A stretch of DNA of 54,066 nt. Origin: Piscirickettsiaceae bacterium CG07_land_8_20_14_0_80_44_28 (GTDB lineage: Bacteria > Pseudomonadota > Gammaproteobacteria > Thiomicrospirales > Thiomicrospiraceae). The DNA is taken from assembly GCA_002779995.1 (NCBI GenBank), contig PEWX01000009.1:1-54066 (forward strand), given 5' to 3'. Below the pieces are notes generated by a model. The model worked only from the letters and a program-made list of their open reading frames with translations. It searched no databases and had not been told where the DNA came from. The position numbers and the translations under genes are program-made. This document shows positions 37,342 through 46,979 of the stretch, one piece after another. Position 1 is the first letter of the stretch. Each line of letters starts with the position of its first letter.

Positions 37342-37447
37342 CCTCGATTAACTTCTGCTGGACTTAAACGCGACTTATTTGTCGTTTCCGCAGCCGAGGA
37401 ATTCGTGTGGATAACGTGATATTGCCAGAAGACATTCCGGGTTAATC
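37342..37447. other. Structured intergenic segment between flgM and flgA
   Basis: Nested complementary blocks: CCTCG (37342-37346) with CGAGG (37395-37399), CTGC (37355-37358) with GCAG (37390-37393), and CGAC (37371-37374) with GTCG (37381-37384). In addition GATTAAC (37346-37352) is the exact inverse of GTTAATC (37441-37447). It could be a small RNA, a leader, or a mobile-element remnant. No known RNA family is recognised. Confidence 0.35.
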
Positions 37448-37470
37448 AAGGAATCCAAATATTAATTGCT

Positions 37471-38196
37471 TTAATAAACCGATACCGTATTTGGAGCAAT
37501 AACTGTGCCTTTTATTTCTTTTTTAGAAGAAAGATTTTTAACGGTGATTTGTTGATTCAATGTGCCACTTTCCAATGCCGTTCCGATAGAACGAACCTGA
37601 ATGCTGCCAATTTTTGTCACAATTTTAACGCGATTCCCTTTAAAAACAAGATAAGGGGGTTGTAACTGTCGAACGGTCAACAGGGTATTGGGTGCAATGC
37701 CTCGTTTAGCGCGCATCCCCACAGCGCTTTCAACTTGAACAAGCGTTCCTTTACGTACGCTTTTATAGGGCAGGTAAACCAATTTAATATCTTCTTTAGT
37801 AATAACGGCCTGATCCAGAATGGCTTTAGTGGTTATCACCGCAGGCAAGTCGCCTTCAACAAAGGCGGTTATATAGATTTTCCATGCCGGCTCTTCACAA
37901 TTGGCTTCAAACGTCATACGCCCAAAAAATTTTTCAGGGGATTTATCTTCAATAGTTACGGGGGTTTTGCAGCGAGGAAGTTGTAGTCGATCACTTAATT
38001 CCCTAACTTCTATTCGAGCGTTAAAGACTTTTTGGTCAGCTTTTTGCTTTAGTTGCGCTAAAACCTGTTGATAAACTTCTTTCATCGGGTGTAATTGTGT
38101 CGGAGAAGGCTGTGCAACTGTTTTCTGAGCACTGACGGACAGGAAAAAAATGAAAATAACCCGGTGATAAAAACTGAGCGGTTTTTTGAAGAGCAT
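37471..38196 (-). CDS. flgA: Flagellar P-ring chaperone FlgA
   Basis: 241 residues with a signal peptide (about 1-28, ending TVAQP). FlgA helps FlgI form the periplasmic P-ring. The C-terminal SAF domain is visible (PAVITTKAILDQAVITKEDIKLVYL...VGMRAKRGIAPNTLLTVRQLQPPYLVFKGNRV). AAGGAA lies just before the ATG at 38196. It is divergent from cheV and upstream of flgM, the usual order flgA-flgM-flgN. Confidence 0.93.
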   Translation of the reverse strand: MLFKKPLSFYHRVIFIFFLSVSAQKTVAQPSPTQLHPMKEVYQQVLAQLKQKADQKVFNARIEVRELSDRLQLPRCKTPVTIEDKSPEKFFGRMTFEANCEEPAWKIYITAFVEGDLPAVITTKAILDQAVITKEDIKLVYLPYKSVRKGTLVQVESAVGMRAKRGIAPNTLLTVRQLQPPYLVFKGNRVKIVTKIGSIQVRSIGTALESGTLNQQITVKNLSSKKEIKGTVIAPNTVSVY

Positions 38197-38240
38197 AGAT
38201 TCCTTTTTAATTCCGTTGGTTTTTGCTTGCACTATCGTTT

Positions 38241-38296
38241 TCAGTTATATTAACTGATATTGTTTTGTTTATCATGTGTTGAGCACAGTTTCTGTG
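38241..38296. promoter_or_regulatory. Two inverted repeats in the flgA/cheV divergent region
   Basis: TCAGTTA-TAT-TAACTGA (38241-38257, perfect 7-bp arms) and CACAG-TTT-CTGTG (38284-38296, perfect 5-bp arms). Placed between two divergent flagellar genes, they could be operators for a shared regulator. Neither matches a known consensus. Confidence 0.4.
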
Positions 38297-38343
38297 TTAA
38301 ACAACGATTTAGACTCTTTATAGAAGGGTGAAGGTGGCTTTTA

Positions 38344-39321
38344 ATGTCAAGTTTTTTAAAAGGGGTTGATCAGCGAACGTCCTTAGCAGGCATGAACCGC
38401 ATGGAGCTGTTGCTGTTTAAAATTCATGGTGATCAATTATTTGGTATCAATGTTTTTAAAGTTCGGGAGGTTATACGGACGCCTTTTATTTCACCCGTGC
38501 CAAAATCAGATTCTCGAGTAGTTGGGGTGTCTGATATTCGTGGTCATACAATGCCAATGATTGATTTGGCCAAGTCACTTGGATTACCGCCAGTTCCACT
38601 TGAAAGATATCGAGATTCTCTAACGATCGTGACAGAATTTAACAGTTCAGTGCAAGGGTTTTTAGTTGAAGATGTGGATCGTATTGTGCATTTACGTTGG
38701 GAAGATATTTTACCACCGCCAGATACCTTAATGAATGTCAATTACTTAACGGGGATTACTCGGGCGCAAAATCAAATTGTTGAAATTGTGGATGTTGAAA
38801 AAGTTCTCGCAGAAGTCTCGGGTATGCAAGAAGAAATGTCTGATGAGTTTTTATCACAAAATCAATCGAAAACAAAAGGACATGATTTTTTTGTTTTGGC
38901 AGCTGATGATTCTGTGGTTGCTCGCAATCAAGTGAAAACGACTTTAGAAAAATTAGGCATAACCAATAAGATTGTCAACAATGGTAAACAAGCCTTAGAG
39001 TTTTTAAAAAAATGGGCTGACGATGCTGATAAAGAAATTAGCCCGCCTGTGTCGGATCGCGTTCTAATGGTCATTTCGGATATCGAAATGCCTGAAATGG
39101 ATGGGTATACCTTAACCACGAATATTCGAAAAGACCCTCGATTGAGTGACTTATATGTCATTTTAAGTTCCTCTCTGAGTGGCGGGTTTAATGATTCATT
39201 AACAGAAAAAGTGGGTGCCAATAAATTTATGTCTAAATGGCATCCTGAAGAATTGGCACAGGCCATTGTTGATCGGATTGATTCTGTCACACAAGAAAGG
39301 AAGCAAAAACAAGCTTCGTAA
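38344..39321 (+). CDS. cheV: Chemotaxis coupling protein CheV
   Basis: 325 residues: an N-terminal CheW-like domain (about 18-160; FKIHGDQLFGINVFKVREVI, VGVSDIRGHTMPMIDLAKSLG) and a C-terminal receiver domain (about 178-320) with acidic pair DD (ADDS), phosphoacceptor aspartate in VISDIEMPEMDGYTL and the usual SSS and K-containing MSKWHPEEL. CheV couples chemoreceptors to CheA, modulated by phosphorylation. It sits beside flgA and before flgT as in Vibrio-type clusters. Confidence 0.95.
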   Translation: MSSFLKGVDQRTSLAGMNRMELLLFKIHGDQLFGINVFKVREVIRTPFISPVPKSDSRVVGVSDIRGHTMPMIDLAKSLGLPPVPLERYRDSLTIVTEFNSSVQGFLVEDVDRIVHLRWEDILPPPDTLMNVNYLTGITRAQNQIVEIVDVEKVLAEVSGMQEEMSDEFLSQNQSKTKGHDFFVLAADDSVVARNQVKTTLEKLGITNKIVNNGKQALEFLKKWADDADKEISPPVSDRVLMVISDIEMPEMDGYTLTTNIRKDPRLSDLYVILSSSLSGGFNDSLTEKVGANKFMSKWHPEELAQAIVDRIDSVTQERKQKQAS

Positions 39322-39415
39322 AGATGCGACTTAAAGGAAGTTTTGTGGTGACCTAGTTTATAAAAAAACATGTCAACTGATTAATCCGTTTTTGCAACAG
39401 GAATAGAATAAATAT

Positions 39416-40690
39416 ATGAATTTAAAAAGTCGTCAGGGGTGGTTGATCTGGAGCTGGTGTTTCATTTCTTGGTTGGGATATGCTCATGCTGAAACCTCTC
39501 AGCAACAGTGTGTTTTAGTGACAGGGACGGCTTCATTGGATGGCGTTTCAGAAGATTTTGCACGACAAATGGCTATCCGCAATGGCTTGAAACTGGCCAG
39601 TATGCAAAACAATCTAAGTATTTCATCAGATCAAGTGGTCACAAACTATACCTTGCATAAGGATATGACGCATTTTACCAGCCAAAGTAAAGTGTCAAAC
39701 TTTGCTATTGTTGAGGAGGGGATCAAACCACCAGCGTTTGATGATTTATTTGATCGTGACGGCAAAAAGATTCAAGACCCTGAAGCGATAAGAAAACTCA
39801 ACACTTACCAAGTCAAGTTAGAAGTCTGTCTAACAGAAGATCCACGAGCCTGTAATAAGGTGCCGGGGAATCATTTACAGCCTAAGTTAGCCGTAGCAAG
39901 ACCTGTTATCGCTGACAGTTATCAAGGACGCGATATTTCAAATTTATTGACAGGGTATCATACTGAATTAGAGCGGCGTTTAAAGTTGCAAGGCTATCAA
40001 AACTTAGTCGCCTTAGAAGAATCGACCGTCATTGATACCCGTCAGCCGATAGCGCCTAATTTATCTCCAGAGGTGATGGAGCCGATCAGAGAAACAACCG
40101 GTGCCCAATATGTGTTATTGACCGTCATCCGTTCTATATCAGCACATAATGAAGATTCAGCCGCTTGGAATAAGATAAAACGTTTTTATAATCATGAGAT
40201 TAAACCAAATGTGCGCTATTTAGAAGTTGAGTTTTTTGTTGTTGACTTGATTCATAATGAAGTGGTATCACAGCAACGAGAAGGATTTGATGTCAAAGGA
40301 GATGTTGAAGTCGGTCGTGACAGGCCATTTGGAACCAGTGCCTTTTTTGCCACCGATACCGGAATGGTTTTTGATGCCATTTTACGTCTTCAAACCCAAG
40401 GGGTTTATAACAGCTTAAAATGCCAACCAGTCGAATCACAAATTATTGATATCCGGGATGGTGAGTATGTACTTTATTTAACGCGTGCATCTGGCGCCCG
40501 GGTTGGAGATGAATTTGCAGTGTATCATCGTCAAGGTCGTCCAGTACGCTATCAAGGCGTACGATTAGGCTCTGATTCGACTCCGACAGGCTTTTTGAAA
40601 ATCATCCGCCTTCATTCAAAGTTTGCTGTTGCAGAGGTGCTGGCAAAAGAAGGTTTAATGGAAGTCGGGGATTCGGTGCGTTCTTGGTGA
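39416..40690 (+). CDS. flgT: Flagellar assembly protein FlgT
   Basis: 424 residues with a signal peptide (about 1-25, YAHAET). FlgT in Vibrio forms the H-ring that supports motor stability. The N-terminal domain (VTGTASLDGVSEDFARQMAIRNGLKLASMQNNLSI) and the segments GAQYVLLTVIRSIS and GARVGDEFAVYHRQGRPVRYQGVRLG fit the family. Follows cheV by 94 bp with AGGAAT upstream. Together with the flgP-like gene it predicts a complex, reinforced basal body. Confidence 0.85.
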   Translation: MNLKSRQGWLIWSWCFISWLGYAHAETSQQQCVLVTGTASLDGVSEDFARQMAIRNGLKLASMQNNLSISSDQVVTNYTLHKDMTHFTSQSKVSNFAIVEEGIKPPAFDDLFDRDGKKIQDPEAIRKLNTYQVKLEVCLTEDPRACNKVPGNHLQPKLAVARPVIADSYQGRDISNLLTGYHTELERRLKLQGYQNLVALEESTVIDTRQPIAPNLSPEVMEPIRETTGAQYVLLTVIRSISAHNEDSAAWNKIKRFYNHEIKPNVRYLEVEFFVVDLIHNEVVSQQREGFDVKGDVEVGRDRPFGTSAFFATDTGMVFDAILRLQTQGVYNSLKCQPVESQIIDIRDGEYVLYLTRASGARVGDEFAVYHRQGRPVRYQGVRLGSDSTPTGFLKIIRLHSKFAVAEVLAKEGLMEVGDSVRSW

Positions 40691-40734
40691 TTTAGCCTCA
40701 ACTCGCTTTTAAAATCACCAGGTCTGGCTAAAAT

Positions 40735-41367
40735 TTATTCAGTTTTGTCGGAATATTCACACAAATCATAGATGCAGCAGGCACCGCACCTTGGTTTACG
40801 AGCTGTACAGGTGTAACGGCCATGTAAAATCAGTAAATGATGTGCGGGTATCAGATAGGGTTTTGGGATATTTTTAACCAACTTTTTTTCGACTTCAATC
40901 ACATTTTTCCCTTTCGCTAAATGGGTACGATTGGCAACGCGAAATATATGCGTATCGACGGCAATGGTTGGATGTCCAAAAGCGGTGTTTAGAATAACAT
41001 TTGCGGTTTTTCGACCCACACCAGGTAGGGCTTCTAGTTCAGAGCGGGTGTTAGGAACGACACTTTGATGTCGTTCAATTAAGGATTGGCAAGTTCGAAT
41101 AATATTTGCCGCTTTGGTATTGAAAAGTCCAATGGTTTTAATATAGGTTTTTAACCCACTTTCGCCAAGCGCCAGAATGGCTTCAGGGGTATTAGCCACG
41201 GCAAAGAGTTTATCGGTGGCTAAATTAACGCCCTTATCGGTTGCTTGCGCAGACAAAATGACCGCAATTAACAGTTCAAAGTTGGAATGATAGTTCAATT
41301 CTGTTTCGGCAACCGGAATGGCTTTCGATAATCTTTCAAAAATTTCCAGACGCTTTTGCTTATTCAT
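40735..41367 (-). CDS. nth: Endonuclease III
   Basis: 210 residues. Removes oxidised pyrimidines from DNA and cleaves at abasic sites. The helix-hairpin-helix LPGVGRKTANVIL with catalytic Asp in HPTIAVDTHIFRVANR and the [4Fe-4S] cysteines (CTARKPRCGACCIYDLC) are clear. The ATG at 41367 starts the usual MNKQKRLEIFERL; a longer in-frame start would run into rnfE. It follows rnfE by 7 bp, the arrangement rnfABCDGE-nth known from E. coli. Near its end (40718-40727) lies a one-base variant of the palindrome, CCAGGTCTGG. Confidence 0.97.
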   Translation of the reverse strand: MNKQKRLEIFERLSKAIPVAETELNYHSNFELLIAVILSAQATDKGVNLATDKLFAVANTPEAILALGESGLKTYIKTIGLFNTKAANIIRTCQSLIERHQSVVPNTRSELEALPGVGRKTANVILNTAFGHPTIAVDTHIFRVANRTHLAKGKNVIEVEKKLVKNIPKPYLIPAHHLLILHGRYTCTARKPRCGACCIYDLCEYSDKTE

Positions 41368-41374
41368 CTTAATG

Positions 41375-42124
41375 TTAAGACGCAGAAATGGGCTTAATGT
41401 CAGCAGACACTTCTGTAATGTCAAGGGGTTGTCTGTTAAGTTCGGATTTTCGTTGCTCAAACATATTTTTCAGCGCTACCAAAAGCCCTAGGCCAATGAA
41501 AGCTCCGGGGGGTAAAATCGCCATCAGTATCGGATGAAAATCATCCGGCATGCTCAGTTTCAGGGATTTTGCCGCTTCACCAAACAATAAATCCATTTGT
41601 GCAAATAAGGTGCCGCTACCCATTAATTCACGAAAGCTGCCTAAAATAACTAACACCAACAGAAACCCTAAACCAACAAAAAAAGCATCCACTAAAGATT
41701 GGTCTACCGGATTTTTAGAAGCAAAGGCTTCGGCTCGACCCAAAATGGCACAATTGGTGACAATCAGTGGAATAAAAATTCCTAAAATACCATGTAATGT
41801 ATATAAATAGGCTTCCATCCATAAATCAATTGCCGTGACCGCTGAGGCGATAATCGCAACAAAAACCGGGATACGAATTTCGGAAGCAACATGATTTCGA
41901 ACCAATGAAACCAGTAAGTTTGATGTTAACAACACGGTCATGGTTGCCAGCCCTAACCCTAACCCATTGACAGTGTTATTGGTCACCGCAAGCAGTGGGC
42001 AGAGACCAAGCAAGGCAACCAGCGCTTGGTTGTTTTCCCAAACGCCGTTTCGGGCGATTTGTCGATATTGACTGAGTTTAGCAGAAAGGCTAAAGCGGAG
42101 GTTAGTTTGATTGAGTTGAGTCAT
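41375..42124 (-). CDS. rnfE: Rnf complex membrane subunit E
   Basis: 249 residues with six predicted membrane helices, homologous to RnfA. Part of the ion-translocating ferredoxin:NAD+ oxidoreductase. Visible signatures: NNQALVALLGLCPLLAVTNNTVNGLGLGLATM, TNCAILGRAEAFASKNP. The start at 42124 has GGAG upstream and overlaps the rnfG end by 23 bp. Confidence 0.94.
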   Translation of the reverse strand: MTQLNQTNLRFSLSAKLSQYRQIARNGVWENNQALVALLGLCPLLAVTNNTVNGLGLGLATMTVLLTSNLLVSLVRNHVASEIRIPVFVAIIASAVTAIDLWMEAYLYTLHGILGIFIPLIVTNCAILGRAEAFASKNPVDQSLVDAFFVGLGFLLVLVILGSFRELMGSGTLFAQMDLLFGEAAKSLKLSMPDDFHPILMAILPPGAFIGLGLLVALKNMFEQRKSELNRQPLDITEVSADIKPISAS

Positions 42125-42779
42125 ATAGCCGATCTCCGTTTTGTTGATAAAAATCAAGCGCAGTTTTCACTGCTTTTACAATGGCTCTTGGGGTAATGGT
42201 TGCGCCGGTAAATTGATCAAAATGGCCACCATCTTTTTTAACCCGCCAATAGCGTTTCTGATCAGGTTGAAGCCTTTCTCCTGAGAATCCCAATACCCAA
42301 TCCGTTTTGCGAGTTTCAATTTTATCCCCTAATCCAGGCGTTTCTCGGTGCTTTAGCACACGAACACCCGATAAGGTACCATCTTGGTAAATACCGGTAA
42401 TAATTTCAATGTTGCCACTGTAACCGTTGGTTGCAATGACTTTAAAGATAACAGCAACCGGCTTTTTATTAAATCGCGCTCTATAGATGGTCACTGGATC
42501 TGTCGTGCCCAAATAATCAGGTGACGTCACCGTAATGGTATCGGTAAAAAGGTCATTATTATATTGTGTTGTTGGCAATATTTGGTCAATGGTTTTTAAT
42601 AGGACTTGTTTTTCCGCTTGCTTGATCGGCTCAGCAGTTATGTGTTGAGTAACGAGTAAAAAACTGATACCTGCAAGGGTAAATAGCGATAAATAAAATG
42701 CGGACTGAATCATTTTCCGGCGTAAATTTCCACCAGGCCTGGTCATTTTTGAGGGGGTTGAAGGCGTGTTTTGATCCAT
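42102..42779 (-). CDS. rnfG: Rnf complex FMN-binding subunit G
   Basis: 225 residues, one N-terminal membrane helix (about 26-46) and a periplasmic FMN-binding domain; the covalent flavin threonine lies in FTGATITP near 197-204. The first 20 residues (MDQNTPSTPSKMTRPGG) are an unusual hydrophilic extension encoded partly by a CCAGGCCTGG palindrome (42733). It starts 2 bp after the rnfD stop. Confidence 0.93.
   Translation of the reverse strand: MDQNTPSTPSKMTRPGGNLRRKMIQSAFYLSLFTLAGISFLLVTQHITAEPIKQAEKQVLLKTIDQILPTTQYNNDLFTDTITVTSPDYLGTTDPVTIYRARFNKKPVAVIFKVIATNGYSGNIEIITGIYQDGTLSGVRVLKHRETPGLGDKIETRKTDWVLGFSGERLQPDQKRYWRVKKDGGHFDQFTGATITPRAIVKAVKTALDFYQQNGDRLYDSTQSN
42733..42742. repeat. CCAGGCCTGG palindrome, coding copy in the rnfG start region
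   Basis: Exact copy, read as T-R-P-G in the N-terminal extension of RnfG. Context 42722-42751 matches 582-611 (inverse strand) at 26 of 30 bases. Confidence 0.8.
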
Positions 42780-42781
42780 GG

Positions 42782-43807
42782 TTATTTCCGGTATCCGACG
42801 ACTCTGGGTTGAGTGTATTGGTCAATAATAGGCACAAACATATTCATAATTAACACGGCAAAAGCAATGCCTTCCGGGAAGGCTCCCCAGTTACGAATGA
42901 TATAGACGAGCACCGCAATCCCCGAGGCATAAATAAACCGTCCCATTGGGGTTGTACTTGATGAGACAGGATCCGTGATAATAAAGAATGCAGCCAGCAT
43001 CAGTCCACCTGTTAATAAGTGAAAGCGAACCGGGGCATAGGTTTCAGGGTCAAACCAGTTAAATGCCGCAGATAAAATAATCATCGTTAATAAAAAACCA
43101 ACCGGATATTGCCAGCGAATACTTCGACTGATTAACATCCAAGTCCCCCCAATAAAAAAAGCAATATTAACCGCCGCCCAACCATAAGGGATGCGAAAAG
43201 CATTAAAACTATCGCTCATGAGACTTGTCGGAACGGTAACGCCTGTTGATAAAGCTGTTTTAACCTCATCCAAAGGGGTGGCACCGGTAATTTGATCTAA
43301 GGGCACACTGTGGATTTGGCCGCTGAAAATTAAATAAAAAGAGTCTATAAAAGAAAGGTAATAACCTGAAACCTGAGTAGGGAGCGTCCACTGGGTCATT
43401 TCATATGGAAATGAAATCAATAAAAATGCAAAACCTAACATGGCCGGATTAAAGGGGTTATAGCCGAGACCGCCATAAAGGTGTTTGCCAAAGATAATGG
43501 CAAAGGTGATACCGCTGACAATCACCCACCAAGGGGCTTCGGGGGGGATGCAAAATACCAGCCCTGTGACCGTGATGAGTCCGCTAAAATCGGTTAAATA
43601 AGGCCAAATCGGTCTGTTTCTCAGTTTCAGCATAATGGTTTCAACCACTAACAGCGTAATCAGCGCCAAGGTCCATTGAATGGTAATGCCAAACCCAAAA
43701 AAGTAGATGTGCGTGAATAAGGCTGGCAAAGCAGCAAGCTGAACATTCAACATCACCTTGCGAACGCTATTATTGTTGTGAGTGAAAGGCGAAGAGACCT
43801 GAATCAT
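42782..43807 (-). CDS. rnfD: Rnf complex membrane subunit D
   Basis: 341 residues with about nine membrane helices. The covalent FMN motif is ITGATPLDEV near 182-191, and GGLGYNPFNPAMLGFAFLLISFP and FHLLTGGLMLAAFFIITDPVSSSTTPMGR are family signatures. AGGAAA lies before the ATG. Located between rnfC and rnfG as usual. Confidence 0.96.
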   Translation of the reverse strand: MIQVSSPFTHNNNSVRKVMLNVQLAALPALFTHIYFFGFGITIQWTLALITLLVVETIMLKLRNRPIWPYLTDFSGLITVTGLVFCIPPEAPWWVIVSGITFAIIFGKHLYGGLGYNPFNPAMLGFAFLLISFPYEMTQWTLPTQVSGYYLSFIDSFYLIFSGQIHSVPLDQITGATPLDEVKTALSTGVTVPTSLMSDSFNAFRIPYGWAAVNIAFFIGGTWMLISRSIRWQYPVGFLLTMIILSAAFNWFDPETYAPVRFHLLTGGLMLAAFFIITDPVSSSTTPMGRFIYASGIAVLVYIIRNWGAFPEGIAFAVLIMNMFVPIIDQYTQPRVVGYRK

Positions 43808-43861
43808 AATAAACGATTTCCTAATAATCTAGCGGGAATCTTTGTCATGCAGTTTATCCGG

Positions 43862-45772
43862 TTAGGCTTCATGTAAGTCTTCCTGTTTTTGAGCGGATTT
43901 TTTTGCTTTTTGCCTGGCTGCTGCGATAGCTGCCGCCCGTCTTTTTGAAGCGTCATCTGTTGTTGAGGACTTGTCTTTAGGCACTTCAGTGCCGGCTTCT
44001 GAGGGTTTAGTGTTTTTGTCCATTTGACGATCGGCTTCAATGGTTTTTTGTCGTGTAACCTGAGTCGGTTTATGCGGTATCTGCGGCGTCTTTTTTGAAG
44101 AATCTTTAGCAGCTTGAGCGCGTTTCTTTGCCAGAGCAATGGCATTATCTCTAGCGGATAGGACTGTTTCGGTTCCGGATTCTGAGGCTGCTTGTTTTTT
44201 TTGTTTCATCGCCGCAGCTTTCGCTGCTGCGGCGGCTGACGCAGAGCCTTTGGTTGAAGCTGACTGTGCCGTTTTTTGTTTAACAGCAGCTTTTTTGGCT
44301 TTAATTTTGGCATCACGTTCGGCTTTTTCTCTTGCTAAGCGTTCAAGTTTAAACTCATGTCGTTTTTGTGCCAATTTAGCGATGGCTTCTTTGTGCTTGA
44401 TTTCTTTTATGGCTGATTTTGCGTGACGATAATACTGTACCAAGGGGATATGGCTAGGGCAGACAAAACTGCAGCAACCACATTCAATGCAATCAAAAAC
44501 TTTGAGTTTTTCAACACGATCAAATTCATGGTTACGACTGTGCCAGTAAAGCTGTTGGGGTAATAGATTAATTGGACAAGCATCCATACATTCCCCACAA
44601 CGAATACACGGCATGACGGGCTCAACTGGCTCAGGTGGGTTGGCTAAAACACAATTCGTGGTTTTAATAATGGGGACATTGTTTTCGTGCAATGCCATTC
44701 CCATCATAGGCCCCCCTTGAATAAGGGGATAGTTAATAGGTTGTTTGGGGGCAGCCATTTCTGCGAGTTCTAGAAAAGAGGTGCCTAACAAGGCTTCTGC
44801 ATTAAAAGGTTCTTCAAGTCCCAGACCCGAGATGGTAACAAAACGTGAAATCAAGGGGGATCCATGAATCACTGCATGGTAGATGGCTCTAAGTGTCGCC
44901 ACATTCATCATCAATACACCCACATCAATCGCATGATGTTCACTTGGCACTTCCATCCCCAGTAACTCTTGAATAAGTTGGGTTTGTCCACCCATTGGGT
45001 AAACGGTCATCACGGGTCTGATTTCGATATGGGTGTTTTCGCAAGCTTTGGTAACGGCTTGAATGGCTTTTTGTTTATTATCTTCAATGCCGAAGAGAAT
45101 TCGCTCAATTCCCAATGCTTGACCAACAATTTGTGCGCCTTTGATGATTTCATCAGCATGGGTTTGCATGAGCATATCATCACAGGTAATAAAGGGTTCA
45201 CATTCAGCACCATTGATTAACAAGTTCTTGACGATGCCCGGTTTCTCGGGCAGTTTGGCAAAGGTCGGGAACCCCGCACCGCCCATGCCAACAATACCTG
45301 CGCGATGGACGATTTCTTTCAGTGCCAAAGGGTCGTTGGGTATATTTCCCTTTACGTCTAAAACATTGTCTATGCATTCATCCAAACCATCTGTTTCTAT
45401 AACAATAGACAATTTTTTAAGCCCTGAAGGGTGAGGTTTGTACCGAGGCTCTATAGCAATCACTTTCCCTGAAGTGGGCGCATGTATCGGAGCGGATAAC
45501 CCTTTTTTTGTGTCCGCAATACATTGGTTTTTTAAAACACGGTCGCCCACTTTAACTTTGGCTTCTGTTCGAATGCCAAGGTGTTGACGTAAAGGAAGCA
45601 CCAATATCTTAGGGATAATGCCTCTTTTAAGGGGATGAGATAAAGAGAGTTCCTTGTGGTATTGAGGAAAAATACCCCCATGGAAATGGTATAGATTACG
45701 TTTCGCCATGGGGTAAAAGCGAGCGAACCATTTAATCAAACTGACTTTTAAGGCACTTAGGGTTTGAATCAT
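43862..45772 (-). CDS. rnfC: Rnf complex iron-sulfur/NADH-binding subunit C
   Basis: 636 residues. The N-terminal barrel (LYHFHGGIFPQYHKELS), the NADH-binding region with GMGGAGFPTFAKL (about 160), and two [4Fe-4S] sites CIRCGECMDACP (near 387-398) and CIECGCCSFVCP (near 425-436). The C-terminal 180 residues are Lys/Ala-rich and low-complexity, as in many RnfC proteins, and vary between species. The ATG overlaps the rnfB stop (ATGA), so the genes are co-translated. RnfC accepts or donates electrons to NAD(H). Confidence 0.95.
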   Translation of the reverse strand: MIQTLSALKVSLIKWFARFYPMAKRNLYHFHGGIFPQYHKELSLSHPLKRGIIPKILVLPLRQHLGIRTEAKVKVGDRVLKNQCIADTKKGLSAPIHAPTSGKVIAIEPRYKPHPSGLKKLSIVIETDGLDECIDNVLDVKGNIPNDPLALKEIVHRAGIVGMGGAGFPTFAKLPEKPGIVKNLLINGAECEPFITCDDMLMQTHADEIIKGAQIVGQALGIERILFGIEDNKQKAIQAVTKACENTHIEIRPVMTVYPMGGQTQLIQELLGMEVPSEHHAIDVGVLMMNVATLRAIYHAVIHGSPLISRFVTISGLGLEEPFNAEALLGTSFLELAEMAAPKQPINYPLIQGGPMMGMALHENNVPIIKTTNCVLANPPEPVEPVMPCIRCGECMDACPINLLPQQLYWHSRNHEFDRVEKLKVFDCIECGCCSFVCPSHIPLVQYYRHAKSAIKEIKHKEAIAKLAQKRHEFKLERLAREKAERDAKIKAKKAAVKQKTAQSASTKGSASAAAAAKAAAMKQKKQAASESGTETVLSARDNAIALAKKRAQAAKDSSKKTPQIPHKPTQVTRQKTIEADRQMDKNTKPSEAGTEVPKDKSSTTDDASKRRAAAIAAARQKAKKSAQKQEDLHEA

Positions 45773-46383
45773 TTATTTTCCCCAGCCGCGTTTTTGAGTA
45801 ATAAGTGAGCATTTTCGGTTGAGCCATAGCGATTTAAATCACCTCGAGTTTGTTGAGAGGGTTCAGGCCAAGACCAATTATGAAGTGCAATGGGTTCGGG
45901 AATCATTTCGATACAGTCGACAGGGCAAACGGGAACACACAGTTCGCAGCCAGTGCATTCTTGTTCAATAACGGTATGCATTTTTTTAGTTGCACCAACA
46001 ATGGCATCAACAGGGCAAGCCTTGATGCAATGGACGCAGCCGATACAAAGCGATTCATCAATTTTAGCGACCAGTTTTTGATGGGTTTCCGAGGGTGTTT
46101 CAGCTAATTCTTTTGGCTCTCGATGGGTGATTTCAGCAATTTCGATCATGGTTTTGTGACCACCGGGAATACACAAGTTAACTTCTGATTCACCGGCTGC
46201 CAAAGCTTCTGCATAAGGTTTGCAGCCCGGGAAACCACATTGGCCACATTGGGTTTGTGGTAAAACTTGGTTGATTTGTTCAGCTAATGGATTGCCTTCT
46301 ACTTTTAACCGAACAGAGGCATATCCCAGTAAAAAACCAAACAGGATCGACATGGCAAGAAAGATGATTAAAGCTGCTATCAT
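45769..46383 (-). CDS. rnfB: Rnf complex ferredoxin-like subunit B
   Basis: 204 residues: an N-terminal membrane helix (about 3-22), a four-cysteine cluster site CGQCGFPGC near 48-56, and two bacterial ferredoxin sites [16 protein letters not shown] and [16 protein letters not shown]. It relays electrons from ferredoxin to the membrane subunits. The ATG overlaps the rnfA stop by 4 bp. Confidence 0.97.
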   Translation of the reverse strand: MIAALIIFLAMSILFGFLLGYASVRLKVEGNPLAEQINQVLPQTQCGQCGFPGCKPYAEALAAGESEVNLCIPGGHKTMIEIAEITHREPKELAETPSETHQKLVAKIDESLCIGCVHCIKACPVDAIVGATKKMHTVIEQECTGCELCVPVCPVDCIEMIPEPIALHNWSWPEPSQQTRGDLNRYGSTENAHLLLKNAAGENK

Positions 46384-46958
46384 TTAACCAGACCACCAAA
46401 TCCCATAAATGCAATAGACATCAAGCCTGCTGTGATAAGCGCAATGGGTGCGCCTTGAAAGGGCTTCGGAATATCAGCAAATGCCAAGCGTTCACGAATC
46501 GAAGCAAATAGAATCATCACTAAGGTGAAGCCCACTGCTGCCCCAAAGCCATAAAAAGCCGATTCAACTAACGTATGCTTTTCACCTACATTTAACAAGG
46601 CGACGCCTAAGACCGCACAATTAGTGGTAATCAATGGAATATAAATACCCAATACTTGGTACAACACAGGACTGCTTTTGTGGATTGCCATCTCTGTAAA
46701 ACCAACGATGACCGCGATGGCAAGGATAAACCCAATGGTTTGTAAAAATTCTAGTCCGAAAGGAACGAGTAGATAGGTGTAAATTAAATAACTTAATATG
46801 GATGACAGTGTCATAACAAAGGTCGTCGCCAACCCCATGCCAAGTGCCGCATCGGATTTTTTCGAGACCCCCATAAAAGGGCAAAGACCCAAAAACTTGA
46901 CCAAAACAAAATTATTGACCAATACGGTACTGATAAGAATAAGAATGTAATCTGTCAT
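46380..46958 (-). CDS. rnfA: Rnf complex membrane subunit A
   Basis: 192 residues with six membrane helices. Signatures: [40 protein letters not shown]. First gene of the minus-strand operon rnfABCDGE-nth, 21 bp after the metG stop. Only a short intergenic space separates it from metG, so readthrough from metG is likely. Confidence 0.97.
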   Translation of the reverse strand: MTDYILILISTVLVNNFVLVKFLGLCPFMGVSKKSDAALGMGLATTFVMTLSSILSYLIYTYLLVPFGLEFLQTIGFILAIAVIVGFTEMAIHKSSPVLYQVLGIYIPLITTNCAVLGVALLNVGEKHTLVESAFYGFGAAVGFTLVMILFASIRERLAFADIPKPFQGAPIALITAGLMSIAFMGFGGLVK

Positions 46959-46979
46959 TTAAGTTATAAAACTCTTCTG

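Noticed and set aside
38210-38230. Sigma-54-like TTGG...TTGC sequence between flgA and cheV
   Set aside because: The spacing between the GG and GC elements is nine bases rather than ten, and the -24 box is poor.
43804-44145. Lysine-rich open frame opposite the rnfC tail region
   Set aside because: It lies in another frame of the low-complexity rnfC 3' end and has no ribosome site or homology pattern.
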